A program made the translations under genes and the position numbers. The notes beneath the pieces were generated by a model. It did not search any database. It was not told the DNA's origin and saw only the letters and a program-made list of their open reading frames with translations. Shown here in pieces: positions 33,529 to 42,515 of a stretch of DNA of 64,000 nucleotides. Within the stretch, counting starts at the first letter, position 1. Each line of letters begins with the position of its first letter. Source of the stretch: JBCCAG01 sp050331115 (lineage in GTDB: Bacteria > Cyanobacteriota > Cyanobacteriia > CAKZMO01). The stretch is taken from contig JBHJHD010000040.1 in assembly GCA_050331115.1 (NCBI GenBank), positions 1 through 64,000 of the forward strand, in the 5' to 3' direction.

Positions 33529-34242
33529 ATGCTGCAGCTGCTGCTGATTCGTCACGCCGAGTCGGTGGGCAACGCTGAGGGGCGAATGGTGGGGCAGCGC
33601 CACGACCCGCTTACCGCCTTGGGGCGTTGGCAGGCCCGGCGGCTCGGCGATCGCCTCAATCACCTTTCTCCGGTCTGCATCTACGCCAGCCCGCTGCAGC
33701 GGGCGGCGGAAACGGCAGTCATCCTTCGGCAGGTCCTTCAAGCAGCACAAGCTACCGCCCCGCCCATTCTCTACCGGCCCGACCTGCAGGAGTTCCAAAA
33801 CGGCGTCTTTGCTGGGCTAACCTGGGCCGAGGCCTCAGAACGCCACCCCCAACTGTGCCGCCGGCTTATGGCCTCTAGCGACTGGGTCCCCATCCCTGGG
33901 GCAGAGACCCTACAGTGCGGGCGCGATCGCGCCCGCCGAATTGCAGAGCAGCTCTTGAGCCACCGCAACGGCGACCAGGTTTGGGTGCTGTCCCACCACT
34001 GGATATTGCAGCAGGTGGTGTCGACGCTGCTGGGGAGCGATCGCACCTGGGGGTTTCCGCTGGCGCACACCGGCCTGATCGAGCTCAGGCTAGACCGCGA
34101 TCGCTGGTCTGCGTCAGAACAAGCCCTCAACAGCTCGCTTTGGCAAATTCATCGGTTCAATGACGCTGGCCACCTCGAAGCGGCTAGCCCGCAAATCGAG
34201 CCAGCGGCCGGCGGCGAAGAATCAGGGTCGGATCAATCTTGA
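33529..34242 (+). CDS. Histidine phosphatase family protein (phosphoglycerate-mutase-like)
   Basis: 237 aa. Catalytic RHAES motif LLLIRHAESVGNAEGR at the start, second arginine/His motifs in YASPLQRAAETA, and the second histidine in VLSHHWILQQV. Broad phosphatase family; real substrate unknown. The last 59 nt overlap the convergent metallophosphatase gene. Only 12 nt separate its start from ycf39. Confidence 0.9.
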   Translation: MLQLLLIRHAESVGNAEGRMVGQRHDPLTALGRWQARRLGDRLNHLSPVCIYASPLQRAAETAVILRQVLQAAQATAPPILYRPDLQEFQNGVFAGLTWAEASERHPQLCRRLMASSDWVPIPGAETLQCGRDRARRIAEQLLSHRNGDQVWVLSHHWILQQVVSTLLGSDRTWGFPLAHTGLIELRLDRDRWSASEQALNSSLWQIHRFNDAGHLEAASPQIEPAAGGEESGSDQS

Positions 34243-34942
34243 CAACCGCCTCCTCGAGCGGCAGGCAGCGCTCGGCCTTGGTGTAGATATTCACTTGATA
34301 GACCTGCTGATGCGTAATATCTACCCCGGTCAGCCAGCCGCTGCGAGGATGGTAAGCGCCTGTATCGATGTCGAGCCAACCCGCTCCCCGGACAAGGGCA
34401 CCAGGCACAATGTCAGGCAGCGTAAAGGTAATCGTATGCCCGGTGATGATCAGCTTATCTCTAAAGTAAGGACGGCGGGTGCTGTGAAACTTTTGCCGAA
34501 TCCAGCACAGATCCTGCTTGGTTTGCTCCTCAAGCCGCACGTCTGGGTTGACGCCAGCATGGACCAGCCAGACCTCGCCCAAGTCTAAGTAAGTCGGCCA
34601 AGATTGGATCCAGCTGAGCTGTCTTAGCAGCTCATACACGCTGTTAAAGCTGTCTAGCGTAGCCTGTCCGCCGCTGTAAAGCCACGCCGCTAAGCTTGAG
34701 GACGATGCTTTGCCGTTTGGAAATGCGTCCAGAAGCATTTGCTCGTGGTTGCCCAATAGGGAGATATAGCCCTGCTGCCTTACAAGCGCTAGCACCTGGG
34801 CACTCTTAGGGCCTCGATCGATGAGGTCACCTAAAAAGTAGACGTGATCATCCGAGGTCGGACTAACGGCATTGAGCAGCCGAATTAACCCGTCGTACTG
34901 CCCATGCACATCTCCAATTATGATCTGACGGCTTTGAAACAC
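34184..34942 (-). CDS. Metallophosphoesterase, PPP/ApaH-like
   Basis: 252 aa. Metal-binding motifs GDVHGQYDGL, GDLIDRGP and LLGNHEQML in order, plus GHT (ITGHTITF), as in serine/threonine protein phosphatase 1 and diadenosine tetraphosphatase relatives. Could act on phosphoproteins or dinucleotides. The coding end overlaps the histidine-phosphatase gene by 59 nt, tail to tail. Confidence 0.9.
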   Translation of the reverse strand: MFQSRQIIIGDVHGQYDGLIRLLNAVSPTSDDHVYFLGDLIDRGPKSAQVLALVRQQGYISLLGNHEQMLLDAFPNGKASSSSLAAWLYSGGQATLDSFNSVYELLRQLSWIQSWPTYLDLGEVWLVHAGVNPDVRLEEQTKQDLCWIRQKFHSTRRPYFRDKLIITGHTITFTLPDIVPGALVRGAGWLDIDTGAYHPRSGWLTGVDITHQQVYQVNIYTKAERCLPLEEAVVKIDPTLILRRRPLARFAG

Positions 34943-35302
34943 GTCTCGAACCTCTGCTTGCTATCCAAGTCAGGCTGAGGGCTAGCTACGCTAATTTATC
35001 TCAACTTGGCTGGCTGATATTTGGCACAATGGAGCACTGATTTAACCCACCACTGCCGAAGGGCAGCGACTCGGCTAAAGCTCTGGTCTAAATTCCTCCG
35101 CTATAGCGAACTCTCCTCTGCTAACGTACAAGGTCTGAAACAGCAGTTGCCTGAAACTGAAGCGTTATTAATTGAATCTTTACGAATAATGCCGATGGTT
35201 TTACTAGCTTGACGTTTTGTTGTACCTTAGGCCCTCAGCCCACTAGTTCAGCGCTCTAGCCCACTGAATCAGCGTTCTGGTTTACTGGCTTAGCGCTCTG
35301 GT
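34943..35302. other. Intergenic region ending in tandem repeats
   Basis: 360 nt. A 63-codon open stretch at 35021-35212 has no recognisable family or ribosome site and I do not call it. The right side carries the 21-bp tandem repeat annotated next. Confidence 0.45.
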
Positions 35303-35312
35303 TTACTGGCTC
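35250..35312. repeat. 21-bp tandem repeat, three units, over the end of the DUF1995 gene
   Basis: Units start at 35250, 35271 and 35292 with AGCG(C/T)TCTGGTTTACTGGCT as the core (first unit diverged). The last unit contains the TAA of the DUF1995 gene, so the earlier units are copies of its 3' end (ALSQ-stop). Confidence 0.65.
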
Positions 35313-36016
35313 AACGCCTTCAAGAATGTCTGCAGCTCAGACAACAGGCTGCGTCGCGGGGCCCGTTTTGAGCCGTCTGGCTCTAAGATACCCGCTAGCA
35401 TCTGATCGATCTCATCGCCGCTGGGCCGAGTATCGCGATCGCCCACCAGTTCGTAGTCATCCTCCACCTGCCGCCACACCTGCCATGGGCTCGGGTAGCA
35501 GCGAAACAGCGCCGCCTCATTGAGGGGCCGCAGATAGTAACAGGGCTCGAACAGGCTCAAGAAGCGCTCGCGCAGCTGCCGGGCGGCGTAGCCAATGCCG
35601 ACAACCGCCACATCCTCTAGGCTAGGGTTGAGCATAATTACGGGGCGATCGCCCGCCGCTTGGCAGAGCGTTTCAACCTGAGTGACCTCAACAGCAGAGG
35701 GCTCCACGAAAACGAACATCGTCTCATCCTCCTGAAACAAGGCGTTGACGTCGCTAATCCCGCGAATTACGAAGGGCTTGTCCCCCCAGTCTCGCCGAGC
35801 CAGCGCTGCTGAACCCGCATCGGGAAACACGACGCGCAGCGCATCACCAAGAGATTCAAAGTCGCTCAAAAACGCCTGGGCAACCGGCATGACCTTCAGT
35901 TCTGGAAACAGCATCTCCACCTGAAGACGCTGATAGCCATCGGCCAGCGCTGCCTGAGTCGCCCCGCGCGCTTGAGCGACGGCTTCGTCCAAATTTTTAG
36001 GTAAGGAGGTCGACAT
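35303..36016 (-). CDS. DUF1995 family protein
   Basis: 237 aa. Matches the cyanobacterial/plastid DUF1995 family, to which the plant LPA3 (low PSII accumulation) protein is related: LDEAVAQARGATQAALADGY, then VEMLFPELK and GDKPFVIRGISDVN. Soluble, presumably linked to photosystem biogenesis, but the molecular role is not known. The stop codon lies in a tandem repeat. Separate from ftsI by 104 nt, same strand. Confidence 0.85.
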   Translation of the reverse strand: MSTSLPKNLDEAVAQARGATQAALADGYQRLQVEMLFPELKVMPVAQAFLSDFESLGDALRVVFPDAGSAALARRDWGDKPFVIRGISDVNALFQEDETMFVFVEPSAVEVTQVETLCQAAGDRPVIMLNPSLEDVAVVGIGYAARQLRERFLSLFEPCYYLRPLNEAALFRCYPSPWQVWRQVEDDYELVGDRDTRPSGDEIDQMLAGILEPDGSKRAPRRSLLSELQTFLKALSQ

Positions 36017-36120
36017 CTGTAGGGGTACTAGTTTCTGAAGTTAGGCTTGCTAGTCTAGCAGATATATTTGCCTGATACTACCATCAACTTCACTCTCGGT
36101 TCTGCGGCTGCCAACTGGGC

Positions 36121-38124
36121 TTACTCTAGCTGGGTTTGTTCTGGGGAGGCTGACTCTGGCTGGGCCGGCGCTTGCCGGGGTAAACCCTCCATCACAATCA
36201 GCGCCTCCATGACCGTTTTTGCAGCAGGCGCAGCCACCGTTCCGCCGTAAGCGTCCTCCCCCTGGGGCTCGTCTACAAGCGCTAAAACGACGTACTTGGG
36301 CATGTTGGCTGGCAGGACGCCGACAAAGCTGGTGACGCGAGATTCTGAATAGCCGCCTGAGACGCTGGCCTTTTGCGCCGTTCCGGTTTTACCGGCAAGC
36401 CGGTAGTTTGCGATCTGAGCCGACTGTCCGGTGCCCTTGGTCATCACGTCTTCCATCATCCCCATCACGAGGCGGCTTGTCCTTGGGGAAAAGACCCGCT
36501 GCGCTCCGGGGCGCTCTGGCCGCCAGTGGGAGGTATCGCTGCTGTCGACTAAGCCTTCAACCACGTGCGGGGTAACGAGCGTGCCCCCATTGGCTAGGGC
36601 CGCGTGGAGCTGCAGCAGGTGAATTGGCGAAAGCGATAGGCCTTGGCCAAACGCGGCTGTGGCCGACTCTACAGGGGAGAGCGTAAACTGCTCCCGAGAT
36701 TTGAGCAAGCTGGCGGACTCAAACGGCAAGTCGATGCCGGTCTCTTTCTGTAGCCCCAGGCGCTCTAGCCAGGTGTAGTAGTCGCCCCGCGACAGGCGTC
36801 GCATGATGTTCACCATGCCCACATTGCTGGAGTACTGAAGCACCTCGCTGACGCTGAGCGCCCCGCGGCTGCCAACTGTTTGGTAGTCAAAGTTTTGGAT
36901 GGGCCAGTCATCGACGGCAATGCGTCCCTCATCGTTAACCACATCTTCGGGCTGCAGGTGACCCGACTCCAAGGCGATCGCCACGTTGATGGGCTTGAAG
37001 GTCGACCCGGGCTCATAGAGGTCGCTCAAAACCCAGTTTTTGAGCTGGTCGATATCCGAGTTGTAGTACTGGTTAGGATCGTAGACCGGCATCGTCGCCA
37101 TCACCCGCAGCGCCCCGCTGTGGACATCCATAACTAAGACGGTTCCTTTCGCGGCGCTAAAGGCCTCGACCTGCTCCTGCAGAGCGCGGTGGGCAACCTG
37201 CTGCAGCCTGCTGTCGAGGGTGAGCTTCAGGCTCAGGTCGTCGTGGCGAAGTAGCTCAGTCGGTACGCCGCTGGAGACAACGCCGCCATTTCCCCCTCGA
37301 ATTAGCTCAGCAGGCTCAAATGGTCGGGCGAGCTGATCCTGATAGCTCTGCTCAACGCCTACCTGGCCCTGGCCATCAGAGTCAACATAGCCCGTCGTGT
37401 GGGCCAAAACTCCTGCATGGGGGTAAAATCGCTCCCGCTTAGAGGTCAGCTCTAGGCCGTCTAGGTAGAGTCGGCGAATTTGGTTGGCCGTCTCCTGGGT
37501 CAGCCCCTCCTGCAGGTGGATACCGCTGGCGGCGGTGCTGAGCCGCTCTTGGAGCTGGCCAGCATCCTGCTTAAGTAGGGGAGCGAGCTTGGCGGCAACT
37601 TCGCCGAGGTAGTCGGGAGACGGGTCAGAGAAAAGCTGTGGGTGGGCGTAGAGCGTATAGACCTGGCGATCGGTAGCGACGACGCGATTTTGCCGGTCTA
37701 CGATCGGTCGGCGTGAGATCAGCGGCATCACCGACACCTTCCGCTGGCTCTCGGCCTGCTGCGTCAGCGCATCCCCTTGGATAATCTGTAGGTAGAACAG
37801 CTTCACGCTCAGCCCAGCGATCGCCAATACGAGCAGCAGCCAGGCGGCAACTAAGCGAGACTTTGGGCAGCGGCGGCTGGCGGGGGCGGGCATTAGGCGA
37901 GGCTGCCTAGCGCGAGATTGCGCCGCCAAAGACTGCGCCGCCAAAGACTGCGCCGCGCTATGACGCGCTATGGGTCTAGGGGCCTGGGGGCGACCCGCTT
38001 TGGCCCGGTTGACGCGGCCCTGCCCAGCACTGGCGCGACGAGCGCCTGCAGCGCCGCCTGGAGTAGCCCCCATCCGCTGGGTTGAGCGAGGCCGTTTGCG
38101 ACGCGGAGAAGCGCGGTGAATCAT
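36121..38124 (-). CDS. ftsI: Penicillin-binding protein, septal transpeptidase FtsI
   Basis: 667 aa. A basic, Ala/Gln/Arg-rich N-terminal cytosolic part of about 90 residues includes a tandem SLAAQSLAAQS; a single membrane helix follows (VAAWLLLVLAIAGLSVKLFY). The dimerisation and transpeptidase domains follow, with active-site motifs GSTFKP (SxxK), YSSN (SxN) and GKTGT. Crosslinks peptidoglycan at the division site. The gene is directly downstream (14 nt) of an FtsL-like gene, a normal order in cyanobacterial division clusters. The N-terminal start could be internal (MPAPASRR), which would remove the repeat. Confidence 0.95.
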   Translation of the reverse strand: MIHRASPRRKRPRSTQRMGATPGGAAGARRASAGQGRVNRAKAGRPQAPRPIARHSAAQSLAAQSLAAQSRARQPRLMPAPASRRCPKSRLVAAWLLLVLAIAGLSVKLFYLQIIQGDALTQQAESQRKVSVMPLISRRPIVDRQNRVVATDRQVYTLYAHPQLFSDPSPDYLGEVAAKLAPLLKQDAGQLQERLSTAASGIHLQEGLTQETANQIRRLYLDGLELTSKRERFYPHAGVLAHTTGYVDSDGQGQVGVEQSYQDQLARPFEPAELIRGGNGGVVSSGVPTELLRHDDLSLKLTLDSRLQQVAHRALQEQVEAFSAAKGTVLVMDVHSGALRVMATMPVYDPNQYYNSDIDQLKNWVLSDLYEPGSTFKPINVAIALESGHLQPEDVVNDEGRIAVDDWPIQNFDYQTVGSRGALSVSEVLQYSSNVGMVNIMRRLSRGDYYTWLERLGLQKETGIDLPFESASLLKSREQFTLSPVESATAAFGQGLSLSPIHLLQLHAALANGGTLVTPHVVEGLVDSSDTSHWRPERPGAQRVFSPRTSRLVMGMMEDVMTKGTGQSAQIANYRLAGKTGTAQKASVSGGYSESRVTSFVGVLPANMPKYVVLALVDEPQGEDAYGGTVAAPAAKTVMEALIVMEGLPRQAPAQPESASPEQTQLE

Positions 38125-38138
38125 GCTGCTGTGCGGCC

Positions 38139-38714
38139 TCAGTATCCGATGGGTTGAGGAACGGTCCAGTCAAACGCTTGAGGCGCTGCCGGCTCGGCAA
38201 GCGCGGGCCGAGGGGCAGTCGGAGATAGCTCAACCACATCTTCGGGCTTGAGCGGCTGCAGCTCAGAAGCGGCCTCACTGGGCTGTAGGATCTGCGCCTC
38301 GAACGCCCCTGTCGCCGTCCTGAGCTGCTGTTCCTGGAGCTGTAGCAGCTCAGAGCGGCTGTACAGATTCGACCAGCGCTGCTGGGAGTAGACCGTCCAT
38401 CCGTAGAGGGTTAGAGCGATCGCGGTAATCGCAGAGGCGCATATAAAAGAGCTTCGCTGGGCCAAGATCAGCGCCTGTAGACCTTTGGGATACCGGCGGC
38501 GGCGCCCTGTAAAGGTGGCGACGGGCGAGCGGGCTGCGATGGGTGGGCTAGCCGCCGCGGCGCTGGGGCGGTGGAGCTGGGGGACTGGAGCTAAGGCAAC
38601 TGCTCCCCTGACCTGTAGCGCCGATGGGCTAGGCGGGGCGGATTGCGATCGCCGCGATCGCGGCCGACGTTGAGCTATAGCGTACTGGGGGATAGGACGA
38701 TTTGGCACGGACAT
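38139..38714 (-). CDS. FtsL-like division protein
   Basis: 191 aa from ATG 38714, which has AAGGG five nt upstream; an earlier in-frame ATG lies 15 codons up. Pro/Ser/Arg-rich cytosolic region, single membrane helix around residue 100 (FICASAITAIALTLYGWTV), then a short coiled-coil segment (LLQLQEQQLRTATGAF), the topology of FtsL/DivIC. Position just before ftsI supports the role. Sequence identity to known FtsL is low, as is usual. Confidence 0.7.
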   Translation of the reverse strand: MSVPNRPIPQYAIAQRRPRSRRSQSAPPSPSALQVRGAVALAPVPQLHRPSAAAASPPIAARSPVATFTGRRRRYPKGLQALILAQRSSFICASAITAIALTLYGWTVYSQQRWSNLYSRSELLQLQEQQLRTATGAFEAQILQPSEAASELQPLKPEDVVELSPTAPRPALAEPAAPQAFDWTVPQPIGY

Positions 38715-39333
38715 AATACCCTTAGACTTGGCCTTGGAGCGTGGCAGCGAGCAGAGCACCAGTAATAGGCAGAAGCGGAAACTGCAGCCAATTGTCGCAG
38801 TAGTGGAGTAAGCCTCTTGTCCACACCGCGTAGAAGTGACCGCAAGACTCTGGACATCGCCCGAAATTCAGCTCAGGTAGAGTATCACAGCACTTCACAA
38901 TCAATATAGCCTCCGCGCACCAAAATTCCAATCGCCTTTCTCAATATGTCTTAGATAAGATATTGATTGGGGTCAAAGGGAGAAGAGTGACTAACCGATA
39001 CCGATAGCCTTAGCAGAGCCGCTGTCGCTGTTCTTTGTCGGGGCGATTGAGCAGGGTTACTGGGGCTATATGAGGACAGACTAAGGGGGGTGAAACAGGA
39101 GCATAACGCTTTAACCAATGCTTTTTAAGCATCCTCTAAGCATCGCCATAACCGAATATTGCCCCTGTGTGGGTGAAAATAGCATCTACTAATTGACTCA
39201 ATCTACGGCGATCTAAAGCATCTGTCGAAGAGACTTGTTTCTGCATAAAGACTGACGCATAACTGATTCCGATAGCGATCTTTGCTGCGGACTGTAAATA
39301 CGATACGAGAAATTACGATACGAGGACAATATA
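38715..39333. other. Long intergenic region with a MITE remnant and direct repeats
   Basis: 619 nt between divergent genes. AAGGGGGGTGAAACAGGAG at 39084-39102 resembles the right part of the MITE at 26811-26953. TACGATACGAG occurs at 39299-39309 and 39314-39324, the second overlapping the ribosome binding site GAGGA of the kinase gene. No gene or RNA recognised. Confidence 0.5.
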
Positions 39334-40839
39334 GTGCAGGCAGACACGAATCTTGGGCGTAAGCTAGCCAATCGATATCAGCTTATGAGACCTCTAGGAC
39401 AGGGCTCTATGGGCCGGGTATATGCCGCTAAAGATTTAACCCTTGGTGGCGTTATGGTGGCCGTCAAGTTTCTGGCACAGACGCTCCTCAACCGGCAAAT
39501 GCGCGATCGCTTTGAGCAAGAAGCTCAGACCTGCGCCATTTTGGGCCAGCGCAATATTCACATTGTGCGGGTCACGGACTACGGCATTGACGATCGTAAG
39601 GTGCCCTTTTATGTGATGGAGCATTTGATCGGTCAGAGCTTAGCTGACGTTATTCGCTACAACCCCCTCCCAGTGCCCCAGTTCTTAGACGTGTCTCGTC
39701 AAACCTGTCTGGGGCTGCAGCGGGCGCACCAGGGCATTGAAATCGACGACAACACCATTCCAGTTATCCACCGTGATATCAAACCTAGTAATATTTTCAT
39801 CGCCGAGAACGATACTTTAGGCAACCTAGTTAAGGTGCTAGATTTTGGCATCGCCAAACTACGTCAGGCCGAGGCCCAGCAGACCGACTGCTTCATGGGC
39901 ACCCTGGCCTACGCATCCCCCGAGCAGATGGAAGGTCAAAATCTCGATCAGCGCTCAGACATCTACAGCCTTGGCGTCATGATGTTTCAGATGCTGACGG
40001 GCAAGCTTCCTCTGCAGCCCACCAATAACAACTTTGGCGGCTGGTATCAGGCTCACCGCAAGATGCGTCCGCTGTCCATCGATGTGGCTCGGCCCGGACT
40101 GCGCATTCCAAAAGATCTAGGTGTCTTAATCATGAGCTGTATTGCTAAGTCACCTAAGCGTCGCCCGCAGCACGTCAGCGAGATTCTAGAGCGGCTAGCG
40201 CCGATTATGGAAAAGGCAGCGGCTTACCCCTCTACCGTCCATGCCAAACCAAAGCGGGATACCACCTCATTTACTGTTGAAGCGCTTTGTCGACGTGCCA
40301 TATGGCCTCAGGATAAACCCAAGGCCGAGATTGTCTTTCCCCAATTGATGAAGGTCAAAGACGAGGTGTTTGTGACCCTTTGGGTGATGCTGCCCTACAA
40401 GGACATTGAACGCATTGCGGCGGCAATCCCCTACAACAAATTTATGTTCATCGCCTCACCGCATCCGGTTTTGCTCTGGGCAACGGTGCTCTATAACCAC
40501 GAGCACAGCCCTAGATGGCTGCCCTGCTACCTTGATCTAAAAACAAATCAGGGGCAGCAAATGCTGCGAATCTTGAGCCAAACTAAGCACTATCGACTAC
40601 TGTGCTTCTCTTTAGAAGACGCCCAGAGCTGCTCCTACGTGAAGCTGCTCACCATTACAGAACCGTCGGTACTGGTGAAGCCAGAACTCCTCGATACTCA
40701 AGCTAAGCGACTCACTGAGTTTGCGGTCATGGGTCATGCCGCTCCCGCCTCTGACTTCAGCCTCAGTAAATCAGTTCTAAAGGCTGAGCTAGAGAAGCTG
40801 AAACCCTCTATTGCCCATAAGCTAGAGGCCATTCGCTAG
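39334..40839 (+). CDS. Serine/threonine protein kinase (Hanks type)
   Basis: 501 aa from GTG with GAGGA seven nt upstream. Glycine loop LGQGSMGRVY at 21-30, invariant Lys45 in VAVKF, catalytic loop HRDIKPSN at 146-153, DFG at 170-172 and SPE in place of APE at 195-197: all active-site residues are present. Residues from about 290 to 501 are a separate soluble domain without a recognised family and no membrane segment. Nearby PP2C phosphatase and universal stress protein genes suggest a shared signalling theme but are on other strands. Confidence 0.9.
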   Translation: MQADTNLGRKLANRYQLMRPLGQGSMGRVYAAKDLTLGGVMVAVKFLAQTLLNRQMRDRFEQEAQTCAILGQRNIHIVRVTDYGIDDRKVPFYVMEHLIGQSLADVIRYNPLPVPQFLDVSRQTCLGLQRAHQGIEIDDNTIPVIHRDIKPSNIFIAENDTLGNLVKVLDFGIAKLRQAEAQQTDCFMGTLAYASPEQMEGQNLDQRSDIYSLGVMMFQMLTGKLPLQPTNNNFGGWYQAHRKMRPLSIDVARPGLRIPKDLGVLIMSCIAKSPKRRPQHVSEILERLAPIMEKAAAYPSTVHAKPKRDTTSFTVEALCRRAIWPQDKPKAEIVFPQLMKVKDEVFVTLWVMLPYKDIERIAAAIPYNKFMFIASPHPVLLWATVLYNHEHSPRWLPCYLDLKTNQGQQMLRILSQTKHYRLLCFSLEDAQSCSYVKLLTITEPSVLVKPELLDTQAKRLTEFAVMGHAAPASDFSLSKSVLKAELEKLKPSIAHKLEAIR

Positions 40840-40858
40840 CGCTTTTATAAACGCAGCA

Positions 40859-41743
40859 CTAGCGCTCTGGCGGGAAGTAAAGTACCGGATGCCAGCTGCG
40901 CCGGAGCAGCTCACCCGCAAAGCTGGGAGAGGATAGCTCTATAAGTTTGCCAAAGCTGTCAGAAGAAATGGCGATCGCCGTAATGTCGTACTCCATCGCC
41001 GCATGAAGCAGTTCAGGAATACCCTGACCCTGGCGAATAATCGTCTCTACCGATAGCCCTAGCGTTTCTAGCTTTGGCTTGACCTCATTTAACGACTCTT
41101 CAGCCTCCTGCAGCTTGTAGCTTTGCATGTCGCGCAGCCCCTTGCGGCTGACGTTATCGACGGCGCGAAACAGCAGGCACTCCTTCAAGTACTTATTGGA
41201 CTGCTCATCAGCGTACTGTTCCACCTTCTGGAGCGTATACTTTGCGGCGTTGCTCCCATCGTAGGGAAGCAGCAGATAGCGAAACAGGTGCTGACATCGC
41301 AAGTCTAGCTCCTCAATCGTGTAGGTTGAGATCAGCTGCGGCCTGAGAATGAGCAGCGGTATGCGGAGACTTTTGCAGAGGTTGACCGTCGTACTGCCAA
41401 ACAGCCGCTCCGTTAGGCGACTGCGGCTCGGCATGCCGAGAAATACGACCTCAACTTCATGGGCTTTGATGGCTCGAGCGATGTGGTCGGCGGGTTTACC
41501 TGATTGAACGTCGATCTCTACAGTCATACCCTCCGGCACCGAAGGCATCGCGTCAGCTAATCGATCCCGCATCTGCTGCTCCCGCTCCTCGTCCGGTCGG
41601 GGAATCTCTCGGTCTTCGGGCAGCGCCAGCGTGTGGAGAAACGTGATGTGATTAAGGCCCGCCTTCTGAAGGCTGGGCACAAAACGCACAAACCGGTGCA
41701 AGCCGTCTTTGAAGTCAGTGCAGATTAGAGCACGCCGAAACAT
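40859..41743 (-). CDS. Tandem universal stress protein
   Basis: 294 aa with two USP folds: residues 1 to about 140 (RALICTDFKDGLHRFVRF ... VEVVFLGMPSRSRLTERLFG) and about 160-294 (YLLLPYDGSNAAKYTLQKV ... DITAIAISSDSFGKLIEL). The glycine-rich ATP loop GxxGxxxxS is only partly conserved in each half. Cytosolic stress-related nucleotide binding is a family inference. Its end faces the kinase gene 19 nt away. Confidence 0.88.
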   Translation of the reverse strand: MFRRALICTDFKDGLHRFVRFVPSLQKAGLNHITFLHTLALPEDREIPRPDEEREQQMRDRLADAMPSVPEGMTVEIDVQSGKPADHIARAIKAHEVEVVFLGMPSRSRLTERLFGSTTVNLCKSLRIPLLILRPQLISTYTIEELDLRCQHLFRYLLLPYDGSNAAKYTLQKVEQYADEQSNKYLKECLLFRAVDNVSRKGLRDMQSYKLQEAEESLNEVKPKLETLGLSVETIIRQGQGIPELLHAAMEYDITAIAISSDSFGKLIELSSPSFAGELLRRSWHPVLYFPPER

Positions 41744-42041
41744 AGGTATTCTGCCGCTAGTTGTCTAGCAACTATTTTGCCTTATTTGGACCACATTCCG
41801 AATCGGCCCCTGCACATAGATAAGCGCAATATGGGTTTTATTTTCTAAAGATATAAGCTTTGAAGAACAGGTTGCAGGGCTTGAGATATATAGAATAGAA
41901 CAATACAAATATCAATAACGCGTAAACGCAGACGGCTAGCACGGGTAAGGAGCGAGGGAGTAGGCCCCGGCATCTCCAGCCCCTCTCCAAATGGAATCGG
42001 GCAAGAGAAGGAGGTCGCCACTTCGACGCAAGATGAAACGA

Positions 42042-42239
42042 CTAGTCGAACTTCGGACCTGAATCGATTCCCCATTCGCACTTGAGGAAGTGCTTGTACA
42101 TGCTCTCACGCATCATCATCTGCTCGTAGAGCTTGACCAAGAACTCCTGAGCCTGCTCTCGGCTCATGTGAGCGACCTGAGTTTCGAAGGACCGGAGGTT
42201 GAACTGCTGCTCTAGGTTTAGTTCACCGGGTTGATACAT
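42042..42239 (-). CDS. nblA: Phycobilisome degradation protein NblA
   Basis: 65 aa from ATG 42239, with AAGGAG eight nt upstream; a longer frame to 42320 is rejected. Hallmark NblA sequence: LNLEQQFNLRSFETQVAHMS, then EQAQEFLVKLYEQMMMRESM and YKHFLKCEWGI. NblA binds phycobiliproteins and guides Clp-dependent dismantling of phycobilisomes under nutrient starvation. Its presence shows the organism has phycobilisomes. Two TTTGAC-containing direct repeats lie upstream. Confidence 0.95.
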   Translation of the reverse strand: MYQPGELNLEQQFNLRSFETQVAHMSREQAQEFLVKLYEQMMMRESMYKHFLKCEWGIDSGPKFD

Positions 42240-42324
42240 ACGTGTACTCCTTAATAAAGAAAGGCAAGGGTGAGTATCCGCAGCTGCCAGCCTGCTTGAC
42301 TGCAACTTGTTACAAAGCATAACA

Positions 42325-42368
42325 AAGGTTTGACAAAATGCATATCGCCCCTGGGGGTAAGGTTTGAC
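42325..42368 (-). promoter_or_regulatory. Direct repeats upstream of nblA
   Basis: AAGGTTTGAC at 42325-42334 and again at 42359-42368 (read GTCAAACCTT on the coding strand), with starts 34 bp apart, 86 to 130 nt before the start codon. CCCCTGGGGG lies between. A response-regulator (NblR-type) site is possible; no NtcA GTA-N8-TAC box was seen. Confidence 0.35.
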
Positions 42369-42493
42369 GGGACAAATGCTTTAGACGCAGGTCAACACCA
42401 TGGTCTGCAAGGCATTCGATGCATTCTTTGTAGCAGGTTAAAATTTGTAAAATAGTCAGCCGTGAACCAAATACTGTGCATAGCCCCCAAAAT

Positions 42494-42505
42494 CCCCACG
42501 CGGGG
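42494..42505 (-). terminator. Weak terminator after the PP2C gene
   Basis: On the minus strand CCCC-GCGT-GGGG followed by ATTTT, 11-22 nt past the PP2C stop. Short stem, so only a tentative terminator. Confidence 0.35.
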
Positions 42506-42515
42506 CGGAAAGGCT

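Noticed and set aside
35021..35212. 63-codon open frame in an intergenic region
   Set aside because: No ribosome binding site, no family, and ordinary intergenic composition.
42240..42515. NtcA site before nblA
   Set aside because: No GTA-N8-TAC match found; GTTA-N7-TAAC does not fit the consensus.
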